Shown in pieces: positions 1-5,987 of a DNA stretch of 27,044 nt. This stretch comes from Metaruminococcus_A gallistercoris (lineage in GTDB: Bacteria; Bacillota; Clostridia; Oscillospirales; Ruminococcaceae), in assembly GCA_904394975.1 (NCBI GenBank), contig CAJFNQ010000034.1:1-27044 (forward strand), read 5' to 3'. Every line of letters begins with the position of its first letter. Position 1 is the first letter of the stretch. The position numbers were made by a program, and so were the translations under genes. Below the pieces are notes generated by a model. It saw only the letters and a list, made by a program, of their open reading frames with translations, was not told the origin of the DNA and did no database searches.

Positions 1-122
1 GTCATATCCTCCCACTGAAGCCCAAGCCCGGCGAGGATAGGCGCTACGATGGCGACTGCCACCTGTGCCCAGAACACCGGGTTTTTCACCCTGACTTTCC
101 AGCGCGCGGGTGTTGAAAACAA
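1..122 (-). CDS. Phage holin, phi-LC3 type (5' part only, runs off the window)
   Basis: Reading the minus strand from about 122 to base 1 gives an open frame containing WKVRVKNPVFWAQVAVAIVA and then PILAGLGLQWEDM. The WKVR-x-KNPVFW block followed by a hydrophobic helix is the N-terminal signature of the phi-LC3/Phage_holin_1 family. These are small membrane proteins that form lesions through which phage endolysin reaches the wall. The start is uncertain. A TTG at 122 has GGAG five bases upstream; a GTG at 89 would lose the WKVR block. The protein continues beyond base 1, so its length and any neighbouring endolysin cannot be seen. It suggests a prophage or remnant to the left. Family assignment rests on about 35 residues. 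Confidence 0.6.
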   Translation of the reverse strand, partial: MFSTPARWKVRVKNPVFWAQVAVAIVAPILAGLGLQWEDM

Positions 123-172
123 GAGCGCTCCGCGGCGTTTGTTTCTCAAGCGGTTTTGACGTCTCCGGAAGG

Positions 173-195
173 CCAGCGCCTTTTTATGGCGCTGG
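173..195. repeat. Perfect 8-bp hairpin upstream of the holin
   Basis: CCAGCGCC at 173-180 and GGCGCTGG at 188-195 flank a 7-base AT-rich loop. No T-run follows on either strand, so it does not look like an intrinsic terminator. It lies just upstream of the minus-strand holin fragment and could be part of its leader. Role unknown. Confidence 0.45.
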
Positions 196-227
196 GCGGA
201 TGTGTTGAACCTGTGGCATTACCTGGT

Positions 228-267
228 AAAATCGCAGCTGTATATTGCGGCTGCGATTTTCTTTTTT
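228..267 (+). terminator. Intrinsic terminator
   Basis: AAAATCGCAGC (228-238) pairs with GCTGCGATTTT (250-260) around an 11-base loop and is followed by CTTTTTT. The shape is a good rho-independent terminator on the plus strand. No convincing plus-strand gene precedes it in the window, so it probably insulates the sigma operon from transcription entering from the left. The rest of 130-400 holds no gene I can support apart from the ECF-type promoter. Confidence 0.65.
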
Positions 268-331
268 AGTGGTAGTTGTTCCTTTGAGGTAAAGGAATGT
301 TGTTTTTTTCTCTTTCAAAAACGTTCATTGG

Positions 332-361
332 ATTAAAACCTTTTTCGCTGTTTTCCTGTCT
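332..361 (+). promoter_or_regulatory. Candidate ECF-type promoter of the sigma operon
   Basis: ATTAAAACCT (332-341), 13 bases, then CCTGTCT (355-361). The AAC-N17-TGTC geometry resembles ECF sigma promoters, which carry an AAC in the -35 box and a CGTC/TGTC-like -10 box. Exactly the same two blocks with the same spacing occur at 2283-2312, upstream of the lipoprotein gene. No SigA-type boxes are evident here. Predicted transcription would start about 40 bases before the small ORF at 407. Autoregulation by the sigma encoded downstream is inferred. Confidence 0.6.
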
Positions 362-406
362 TATGGAAGAAAGCAGCCGTGACGGAGGCAGAAAGAAGGT
401 GAAAGG

Positions 407-541
407 ATGAAACGTGAGTATCCGTTCATGCAGTGGTTCCTTGCGCTGCTCAAAAAAGAGCGTGCGGAAATGGACACGGACAAAAAGAAGATGTATACTG
501 TATATCGGTCAATCAAACGAAAGGAAAGGGAAACAAAATGA
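407..541 (+). CDS. Small basic 44-aa protein, translationally coupled to the sigma gene
   Basis: ATG at 407 is preceded by AAGGTG five bases upstream. It opens a 44-residue frame starting MKREYPFMQWFLALLKKERA and ending RKERETK. The stop TGA at 539-541 overlaps the ATG (538-540) of the sigma gene as ATGA, the classical arrangement for translational coupling. The peptide has a short hydrophobic patch (residues 7-15) followed by a strongly charged, Lys/Arg-rich tail, which could form an amphipathic helix. I recognise no family. It could be a small partner or anti-sigma of the downstream sigma, or merely a coupling leader. The good RBS and stop/start overlap argue for translation. The position between the ECF-type promoter and the sigma gene places it in the same transcript. 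Confidence 0.5.
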   Translation: MKREYPFMQWFLALLKKERAEMDTDKKKMYTVYRSIKRKERETK

Positions 542-2223
542 ACATTGCATCTGCTGTAAAGGCGGCGCAAAACGGGGAAGAAGTGGGCTTTTCGTTCCTT
601 TACCGCGCCACCTGGCGGGATAAATACTACATCGCCTTAAAATATATGGGCAATGACGCGGACGCGCAGGACGTGCTTCAGGAGGCTTACGCCAAGGCGT
701 TCCGGAAGCTGGACGCGCTGGAAGACCCGGAAAAGTTCCCCGCGTGGCTGGGGCGAATCGTCGCCAACACCGCGAAGAACGCGCTGGAAAAAAAGCGCCC
801 CACGCCGTTTACTGAACTGGAATGGGAGGAGGACGGTTCCTCCCCTGTGGATGATTTGGAAGAGGACGCGGTGGAAGCTCAACCGGAACTGGCCATCTCC
901 AGAAAAGAGACCAAAGAGCTGGTGCGGGAGCTCATCGGCAGCCTTTCGGATGAACAGCGCATCTGTGTGCTCTTGTTTTATCTGGAGGGGCAGAGCGTCC
1001 GGGAGATTGCCGAGGCGCTTGACTGTTCGGAAAATACGGTCAAATCCCGTTTGAATTACGGGCGCAAGGCGATTCGGAAACAGGTGGAACAGCTGCAAAA
1101 ACGCGGCTATCTGCTGGGTGCGGCGCCTATGCCGCTTCTGTTGCGTCTGCTCCGGAACGAACAGACCTTCCCGGAATTTTCGCAGGCTGCCGAATCGGCA
1201 ATGCAGGCGAGCGGTTCTCAGGCGAGCGGCCCTCAGGCGAGCGGTTCTCAGGCGAGCGGTTCTCAGGCGAGCGGCTCTCAGGCGAGCGGCTCTCAGACGA
1301 GCGGCTCCCAGACGGGCGGCTCCCAGACGGACGGCTCTCAGACAGGCGGTCCTCAGACGAGCGGTCCTCAGGCGAGTAGTTCTCAGGCGAGCAGTCCTCA
1401 GACGGGCGGTTCTGCGGCGGGTTCGCACGGGCTGGGCACCACTGTCAAGGAAACGGCCAAACAAACGCTGATGCATACCGCGCTCGGCAAAACGTTGGCT
1501 TCGGTGGTGGCAGCGGTCATCGTCGGCACCGCTGTGGGCGGAGCCGTCATCTGGAACAACAGCCGCCAGCCGGATGAGTCGGCTCCCTCCGCTTCGGCTT
1601 CGCAGACCGACAGCAGCGACGCCGCTCAGAACGATTCCTCTTTGGAGGAAAGTTCCTCCAACCAGGAGGGCTCCTCTCAGCAGGAGGATGCTTCTCAAAC
1701 TGAGGAGAATCCGTCGGCTGGCCTGGGCGAGAAATACAAACAGGCGCTTGCGGCGGTCACCTCCAAACAGCCGGGATATGATTTTTCCGCCCAGCTGGCG
1801 CCTTATACGGCGGACGGCAACTACCGTTACGCTTTGTATGATATCGATTCCGACACAGTGCCGGAACTTCTGGTGAGCACCGACGCCGGCGAGGTCGGTT
1901 ACAGCGTTGTGTTCACCTGCGCGGACGGTGCACAGCCGGTCCTGCTGAAGGGCGGTCTGTACGAAAACGGCGAAGGCACATCCTACACCGGGCTGGTCGT
2001 CCCGAAAGAGGGAACAGGGCTGTACAGCGTTGAGCTTTCCCGCGCGAACGGTCAAGAAAAGGTCTACCCGGTGAACATTGTCTCCGGTGAGATTAAAGTG
2101 GATGGCTCACCCGCTTACAGCTTTACCTTAGGGGATGCCGATGCGCAGGCATTTGGCGCCGCGCACGAATCGCTCACCTGGTACGAGAGCACCGACACCG
2201 CCGCGCTTGACGCGCTTGATTAA
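538..2223 (+). CDS. Membrane-anchored ECF-like sigma factor with repeat linker and extracytoplasmic domain
   Basis: This 561-aa protein starts at ATG 538, chosen over an in-frame GTG at 433 because AAAGGAAAGG lies about eight bases upstream and ATGA overlaps the previous ORF. Residues about 20-95 are sigma region 2 (ALKYMGNDADAQDVLQEAYAKAF). Residues about 130-190 are region 4, with the helix-turn-helix SVREIAEALDCSENTVKSRL. An ordinary ECF sigma ends near residue 190. Here residues 224-288 are 13 copies of a five-residue Ala/Thr-Ser-Gly-Ser/Pro-Gln repeat. Residues about 320-341 form one transmembrane helix with a Lys-rich cytoplasmic side, so the sigma is inside and the C-terminus outside. 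A Ser/Gln/Glu-rich linker follows. The final 150 residues carry YALYDIDSDTVPELLVS, a motif I associate with secreted clostridial proteins. It presumably senses envelope state and acts at the promoters at 332 and 2283 (inferred). How the sigma engages RNA polymerase (tethered or released by proteolysis) is unknown. Confidence 0.85.
   Translation: MNIASAVKAAQNGEEVGFSFLYRATWRDKYYIALKYMGNDADAQDVLQEAYAKAFRKLDALEDPEKFPAWLGRIVANTAKNALEKKRPTPFTELEWEEDGSSPVDDLEEDAVEAQPELAISRKETKELVRELIGSLSDEQRICVLLFYLEGQSVREIAEALDCSENTVKSRLNYGRKAIRKQVEQLQKRGYLLGAAPMPLLLRLLRNEQTFPEFSQAAESAMQASGSQASGPQASGSQASGSQASGSQASGSQTSGSQTGGSQTDGSQTGGPQTSGPQASSSQASSPQTGGSAAGSHGLGTTVKETAKQTLMHTALGKTLASVVAAVIVGTAVGGAVIWNNSRQPDESAPSASASQTDSSDAAQNDSSLEESSSNQEGSSQQEDASQTEENPSAGLGEKYKQALAAVTSKQPGYDFSAQLAPYTADGNYRYALYDIDSDTVPELLVSTDAGEVGYSVVFTCADGAQPVLLKGGLYENGEGTSYTGLVVPKEGTGLYSVELSRANGQEKVYPVNIVSGEIKVDGSPAYSFTLGDADAQAFGAAHESLTWYESTDTAALDALD
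1207..1401 (+). repeat. 13 tandem 15-bp in-frame repeats inside the sigma gene
   Basis: Thirteen consecutive 15-bp units with consensus GCGAGCGGTTCTCAG encode ASGSQ and variants (TSGSQ, TGGSQ, TDGSQ, ASSPQ). The first six copies are nearly identical and later ones diverge, which suggests recent expansion by slippage at the 5' end of the array. A partial fourteenth unit follows. Because 15 is a multiple of three, copy-number change alters linker length without breaking the frame. It lies between sigma region 4 and the membrane helix. Confidence 0.95.
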
Positions 2224-2248
2224 ATCCGGACGGGAGCGGGACAGGGCC

Positions 2249-2281
2249 TTTGAAAAAATTTTTTTAAAAAATTTTTTCAAA
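2249..2281. repeat. A/T-only near-perfect palindrome after the sigma gene
   Basis: TTTG-A6-T7-A6-T6-CAAA is almost fully self-complementary over 33 bases. It lies 25 bases after the sigma stop and immediately before the promoter-like element at 2283. It may act as a weak terminator or as a bent/UP-like element. With no GC in the stem it is not a typical intrinsic terminator. Confidence 0.6.
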
Positions 2282-2282
2282 A

Positions 2283-2312
2283 ATTAAAACCTGTTTTGAA
2301 ATCGACCTGTCT
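2283..2312 (+). promoter_or_regulatory. Candidate ECF-type promoter of the lipoprotein gene
   Basis: ATTAAAACCT (2283-2292), 13 bases, then CCTGTCT (2306-2312). This matches the element at 332-361 in both blocks and in spacing; three T residues just after the first block are also shared. A start about seven bases after the second block would leave a leader of roughly 65 bases before the lipoprotein ATG. The match suggests that the lipoprotein is a target of the neighbouring sigma factor. Confidence 0.6.
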
Positions 2313-2384
2313 ATCTGGTGAAAACACCGGAAAACGGCTGTTTGAGCCGCCGGGAAAACCACTTGAAGAAAGGAACTGAATACC

Positions 2385-3377
2385 ATGAAAATGAGAGCTT
2401 TGAACTATTTTGCTGTTTTATTTGCCGCCGCGGTGATGGCGCTTTCCTTCACTGCCTGCGGGCAGAGCGGGGAGGAGGTTTCCAAAGAGGAGAGCAGCTC
2501 TTCCACCACCCAAACGGAAGACAGCTCACAGCAGAGCGAGGAGCCGGAGTCCATCGACCGCAAGGTGACGGTCACCGACGTGACCATCACCCCCATTCAG
2601 GTGTATTCCGCCAGTGTGGATAGCTACGACCCGGATAACGGCTATGTCATCGAAGCGACCGTTTCCAACAAAAACGATGTTTCCTGTGACGTGTACCCCA
2701 CCTTCTCCATCACCCTGACCAGCCAGGATGATTACGGCGCTTCTCAGACCAGAGAGATGCTGCTTTTTAACTCCGACCTGATTTCCAGCCCGTACAGCCC
2801 GGACATCAACTACCGCGGTGATACAGCGCTCGCGCCGGTCGGCATCGCCCCGAACGAGACCAAGACCGTTCGGTATTACGTCGGCACCAACAGTACAGCG
2901 CCGCTGGTCGTGGCCGAATTGGACGGGGGAAGGTATGATGAACCCGAAAACCTGTACGGCACCGAAAATTACTCGATTGACGGAATCAAGCTGGAAGGCA
3001 TTGGGGTCAAAGAAGCGGAACAGGTTTATCTTCCCGCGGATGAATGGAGCGCAAACGCTCATCTGGAAGCGGTGGATTTCTCCGCTCCCGGCCTTGCTGC
3101 CTACGGAAATGTGCTGACCGGAGCCATTCAGAACAACACCACGGACCGTTGGGAAGAAGGCTACGCTCAGTTTGACCTTGCGGTCAACGGGCAGACCTTC
3201 AACGCCATGGCGGTCAAAAAGACCTACCAGACCTTTTCTTTTGTGGATGTGGACGGCTCCGTTGCCCTTCACGAAGGGGACTTTTCCTCTTCGGAAAGCG
3301 TGGCCACTTCCGAAAGTCCGGATTTTGAGGTAACGCTCACCCCGGCTCTGTTAGCTTATACGCCGGACGAGGAGTAA
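2385..3377 (+). CDS. Secreted lipoprotein of unknown function, putative member of the sigma regulon
   Basis: This 330-aa protein has a lipoprotein signal peptide: a Lys/Arg start, a hydrophobic core of about 14 residues and a lipobox SFTAC with the acylated Cys at residue 25. A Ser/Thr/Gln/Glu-rich spacer (about 30-57) resembles the extracellular linker of the sigma factor encoded just upstream. The remainder looks like beta-sandwich sequence: VTVTDVTITPIQVY near 62, IEATVSNKNDVSC near 90, and a second segment from about 205. That layout recalls DUF4352-like extracellular domains, but I do not recognise a specific family. AGAAAGGA lies about 11 bases before the ATG. It shares its upstream promoter element with the sigma operon, so it may be the effector or the sensor partner of that system. 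No catalytic motif is visible. Confidence 0.85.
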   Translation: MKMRALNYFAVLFAAAVMALSFTACGQSGEEVSKEESSSSTTQTEDSSQQSEEPESIDRKVTVTDVTITPIQVYSASVDSYDPDNGYVIEATVSNKNDVSCDVYPTFSITLTSQDDYGASQTREMLLFNSDLISSPYSPDINYRGDTALAPVGIAPNETKTVRYYVGTNSTAPLVVAELDGGRYDEPENLYGTENYSIDGIKLEGIGVKEAEQVYLPADEWSANAHLEAVDFSAPGLAAYGNVLTGAIQNNTTDRWEEGYAQFDLAVNGQTFNAMAVKKTYQTFSFVDVDGSVALHEGDFSSSESVATSESPDFEVTLTPALLAYTPDEE

Positions 3378-3414
3378 AGGCCGGGCAAGAAAGCCGAATT
3401 GCACAAAAAGCAAA

Positions 3415-3450
3415 GCGCCACCGCGGTATAAACGGTGGCGCCTTGTTCTG
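3415..3450 (+). terminator. Terminator of the lipoprotein gene
   Basis: GCGCCACCG (3415-3423) pairs with CGGTGGCGC (3433-3441) around a 9-base loop and is followed by the T-rich CTTGTTCTGTCT. It sits 38 bases after the lipoprotein stop. The stem is strong and the T-tract weak. No gene is visible from here to 3560. Confidence 0.6.
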
Positions 3451-3561
3451 TCTGGTTGCCTTTATTGGTTGACCCACTTCAAAGCCCTTTTTAAAAATAT
3501 TCTGCACCGCGGACCAGGCAAAGGCCCCGGCCGGTGACAGCCGGTATTGGCTTGCGGCAGT

Positions 3562-3595
3562 AAAAAAGGAGAGTGCCGAAAGCACTCTCCTTTTT
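3562..3595 (-). terminator. Bidirectional terminator, mainly for the GH63/deaminase operon
   Basis: GGAGAGTGC (3568-3576) and GCACTCTCC (3582-3590) enclose a CGAAA loop. Six A residues precede the stem and five T residues follow it, so it can terminate in both directions. On the minus strand it lies about 37 bases downstream of the deaminase stop. It also blocks plus-strand readthrough from the lipoprotein gene. Confidence 0.85.
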
Positions 3596-3626
3596 GTGTT
3601 TATCTCTTGCGTACAGCGAAGCCTTT

Positions 3627-4004
3627 TTAATCCTCCCAGCGTTCAGGGAGAAGCTCATCCAGTGTCGCGACCCTGTTTTTGAGAAGGATCTCACAGCGGA
3701 GGTTTTCATGGTTGATCTGGTAGAGGAATTCCCGGCAGCGGCCGCACGGAGGCACAACACCCACCCCGTCACAGACCGCCGCCAGCTTGACGACGCGGCT
3801 TTCGCCGGCGGTGATCATGGCGGCAATGGCGGCGTGCTCGGCACAGAAGCCCATCGAACAGGGAACATCGATGCACACGCCGGTGTACACATTGCCCCCT
3901 TCGGTGAGGATGGCGGCGGCAACTTCGCCCGCCGTGGCGTCTTCGGTCAGCCGGCGCGGGTTCAAAGCCTGTTGTGCAATCTTTTTTAACGCCTCAAAGG
4001 TCAT
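3627..4004 (-). CDS. cdd: Cytidine-deaminase-family zinc hydrolase
   Basis: This 125-aa protein has the two zinc motifs of the CDA fold: C54-A-E56 (CAEHAAIAAM), with Glu as proton shuttle, and P86-C87-x2-C90 (PPCGRCREFL). Length fits the short homotetrameric class, which hydrolyses cytidine or deoxycytidine to uridine in pyrimidine salvage. The CAE motif is followed by His, where classical cytidine deaminases have Arg (CAER). The N-terminal substrate-binding region also lacks the usual YSxF-type motif, so the natural substrate may differ. The ATG at 4004 was chosen because AGAAGG lies eight bases upstream; a GTG at 4013 would overlap that site. The gene follows the GH63-like gene by 35 bases and is probably co-transcribed with it. 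Confidence 0.8.
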   Translation of the reverse strand: MTFEALKKIAQQALNPRRLTEDATAGEVAAAILTEGGNVYTGVCIDVPCSMGFCAEHAAIAAMITAGESRVVKLAAVCDGVGVVPPCGRCREFLYQINHENLRCEILLKNRVATLDELLPERWED

Positions 4005-4039
4005 GGAAGCCACCTTCTTTCTTCAAACGGTCCGGGGGG

Positions 4040-5866
4040 TCAGCTGTTCTGCCCGTCGTAATACCCGTTTTCATACAGGGCGATGAAGGAAAGCAGACCG
4101 CCCCAGTGGTAAAACTTGTCGCTGCGCTCCGAGTTGCAGCCTTCGCCGGTGTCCGGGTCGTAATTTTCGTGAACGTGCCCTTTTTCCAGCCATTCTTTTA
4201 AGATCAGGTTGACCGATTTTTCCGCAAGGTCCTTCTGCGCGTCCTCACAGCTGTACTGCCGGATCGCCATGTAAGCGAGGAAATTCATCGGCGCCCAGAT
4301 GCGTCCCCGCCAGTAGGTCTGTTCCGGGAAAGCCGGGTCGTTGCGCGCGATGGAGGGAAGGATGTATTCCCCGAAAAATTCCTTTTCGTTGTAGAAGTGT
4401 TCGTCGATCATCCGGCGCGCCCGTTTTTCGCCCACTTTGGAGCTGAACAGCGCGTGGAAGTGGAAGGGGGAAAGACGGTACTCAAATTCCCCGGTGTCTT
4501 CCCGGCGGTTTAAGTACATGCCAAAATCCTCGTCCCAAAGCTGTTCCATCCGCTCTTCCATCTCTTCCGTGCGGGCCTTGAGCGCCTGCTCCTTGTCGGT
4601 GTGCCCAAGAATTCCGGCGATCTCGGCAAGGCATTTGCAGTCCTCAATGTACATGCCCACCAGACCGACGTCTTCTAACAGGATGATGTTGCGTTCCTCG
4701 TCGAAGGGGATGTCGTCGTACATGGGGGAGTTGTCCAGCCCGGACTCATACGCCGCGCCCAGCCGTTCGTGCACGCCGAATTTTTCCAAGTCGTGCCCGG
4801 TGATCATCTCATACGGGTCGCTTCCCCAGGCGAGCAGGCCGTTTTTGGTGGAACGGTGGTCGATGAACCACTGGTTCCAGCGGACAAGGTCGTCGTAAAT
4901 TTCTTCCAAGAACCATTTGTCGCCGTATTTTTTGTACATCATCAGCGCGACCATGGAACCGACCGGCGGCTGAGAGCGGTCAAAGCTCTTGAAGTTGTTC
5001 TGACAGGCGTAATTCGGCACGAAGCCGGCGTCGGTAATGGTTTTGGTGATGGCGATGGCGTTGCAGTAGGCAAGCTCTTTGTTGTCGATCGACTGCATCA
5101 GGGCCGCGAAATAGGTGTCCCAGCAGAAGAGAACGTAACCGCCCCACTGGTTGTTCCAGATGCGGCTGACCGTCGTCATGGGGGTGTCATCCTGCGGGTT
5201 GTAGATGGTGTCCCACGCTTGGCAGGTCTGCATGGCGTTGTAGGCTTCGGCAAGAGGACCGTACTTTGCCTTGTTCGCTTCCCATTTTTTGCGGTTTGTT
5301 TCGATGACCTGTTTGATCTCCTCCACACTGCGCTTTTTCCCGGTGCTGATGCCGATCTCGCCGCTTAAGTCGGCCGCGAGGAACGGGGTGGTGCAGTGGA
5401 CGAACAGTTCCCCGTTGTGCGGGCTCGTCAAAAAGACCCGCACCTCTTTTTTGCCGCCTTTTAACAGAAGCGTCTCGCCGTCTTTTTCCACGGTGGCGCC
5501 CTTGTTCCAGAGGCTCACCCCGCTGACGATGAGGGAGGAGCACTTCATCGGCTGGCGTTCAGGCGTGACGAGCATGACCAGGTCGTCCCCGTTCAGCGCG
5601 GTCTTAACGTTGATGGTGTTTTCCAGCCAGTCGAGCCGCACTTCGGTGAAGGAGTTGTCATAAGCGTGCGCGAACGGTTTGACGATGCCCTCTTCCTCGG
5701 TCTGGCCGATCAGCGCCGTATCCAGCAGTTTCGCGCGTTTGTAATCTTTCAGTCCCAGGTTGATGCCGAAGCCTTCCGGCATCATCACATGAGAAAGAAC
5801 ACTGGCGTTGTTCCAGGTCTGCCAGCCGTTCGTGCAGGTTTGTTTGAGTGTTTCATATGCGGTCAC
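4040..5866 (-). CDS. GH63-like (alpha/alpha)6-barrel glycosidase
   Basis: This 608-aa protein has no signal peptide and so should be cytoplasmic. An N-terminal beta-rich domain (about 1-170) precedes an (alpha/alpha)6 barrel with the marks of the trehalase/GH63 clan: WDTYFAALMQS (249-259), QPPVGSMVALMMYKKYGD (299-316), ESGLDNSPMYDD (374-385), YWRGRIWAPMNFLAY and HENYDPDTGEG. By analogy with GH63 enzymes such as E. coli YgjK, D378 in GLDNSP would be the catalytic acid and E567 in ENYDPDTGEG the base. GH63 members release glucose or related sugars from alpha-linked oligosaccharides or glycerate glycosides; the substrate here cannot be read from sequence. The GTG start at 5866 has AAAGGGGG seven bases upstream. 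The gene is divergent from an AraC regulator that probably controls it. Confidence 0.82.
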   Translation of the reverse strand: MTAYETLKQTCTNGWQTWNNASVLSHVMMPEGFGINLGLKDYKRAKLLDTALIGQTEEEGIVKPFAHAYDNSFTEVRLDWLENTINVKTALNGDDLVMLVTPERQPMKCSSLIVSGVSLWNKGATVEKDGETLLLKGGKKEVRVFLTSPHNGELFVHCTTPFLAADLSGEIGISTGKKRSVEEIKQVIETNRKKWEANKAKYGPLAEAYNAMQTCQAWDTIYNPQDDTPMTTVSRIWNNQWGGYVLFCWDTYFAALMQSIDNKELAYCNAIAITKTITDAGFVPNYACQNNFKSFDRSQPPVGSMVALMMYKKYGDKWFLEEIYDDLVRWNQWFIDHRSTKNGLLAWGSDPYEMITGHDLEKFGVHERLGAAYESGLDNSPMYDDIPFDEERNIILLEDVGLVGMYIEDCKCLAEIAGILGHTDKEQALKARTEEMEERMEQLWDEDFGMYLNRREDTGEFEYRLSPFHFHALFSSKVGEKRARRMIDEHFYNEKEFFGEYILPSIARNDPAFPEQTYWRGRIWAPMNFLAYMAIRQYSCEDAQKDLAEKSVNLILKEWLEKGHVHENYDPDTGEGCNSERSDKFYHWGGLLSFIALYENGYYDGQNS

Positions 5867-5878
5867 AAAAATGCCCCC

Positions 5879-5908
5879 TTTACAGATAAAACGATGGAAT
5901 GATATAAT
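5879..5908 (+). promoter_or_regulatory. SigA-type promoter for the AraC regulator, in the divergent region
   Basis: TTTACA (5879-5884), 18-base spacer and TATAAT (5903-5908) on the plus strand. A second TATAAT overlaps at 5909-5914. The A/T-rich block also reads TATAAT on the minus strand, so the GH63 promoter probably overlaps, although I see no good minus-strand -35 box. Confidence 0.55.
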
Positions 5909-5922
5909 TATAATGTAATTAT

Positions 5923-5939
5923 CTGGGGAAAACTCCCAG
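5923..5939. promoter_or_regulatory. Inverted repeat, possible AraC operator
   Basis: CTGGGGA (5923-5929) and CTCCCAG (5933-5939) form a near-perfect 7-bp inverted repeat with a 3-base centre. It lies just downstream of the -10 box of the AraC promoter, in the 121-base divergent region. It could be an operator or a leader hairpin. There is no direct evidence for binding. Confidence 0.3.
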
Positions 5940-5987
5940 TTTTTCGTGAAAAAATACGGTGTTTTCGTAAAGGTGAGGTCTTGTAAG

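Noticed and set aside
433..537. GTG start at 433 for the sigma protein
   Set aside because: It adds 35 non-sigma residues that read through the 44-aa ORF in another frame. The ATG at 538 has a better ribosome binding site and ATGA overlap.
1207..1401. CRISPR-like array
   Set aside because: The 15-bp units are directly adjacent with no unique spacers and are in frame inside a coding gene.
637..2055. Long minus-strand open frame opposite the sigma gene, Arg/Leu/Thr-rich
   Set aside because: It mirrors the repeat and codon bias of the real gene, has unlikely composition (long ARLRTARL runs) and recognisable sigma domains lie on the other strand.
3491..3772. Minus-strand frame spanning the deaminase 3' end and its terminator
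   Set aside because: It runs through a strong bidirectional terminator and overlaps the deaminase motifs in another frame.
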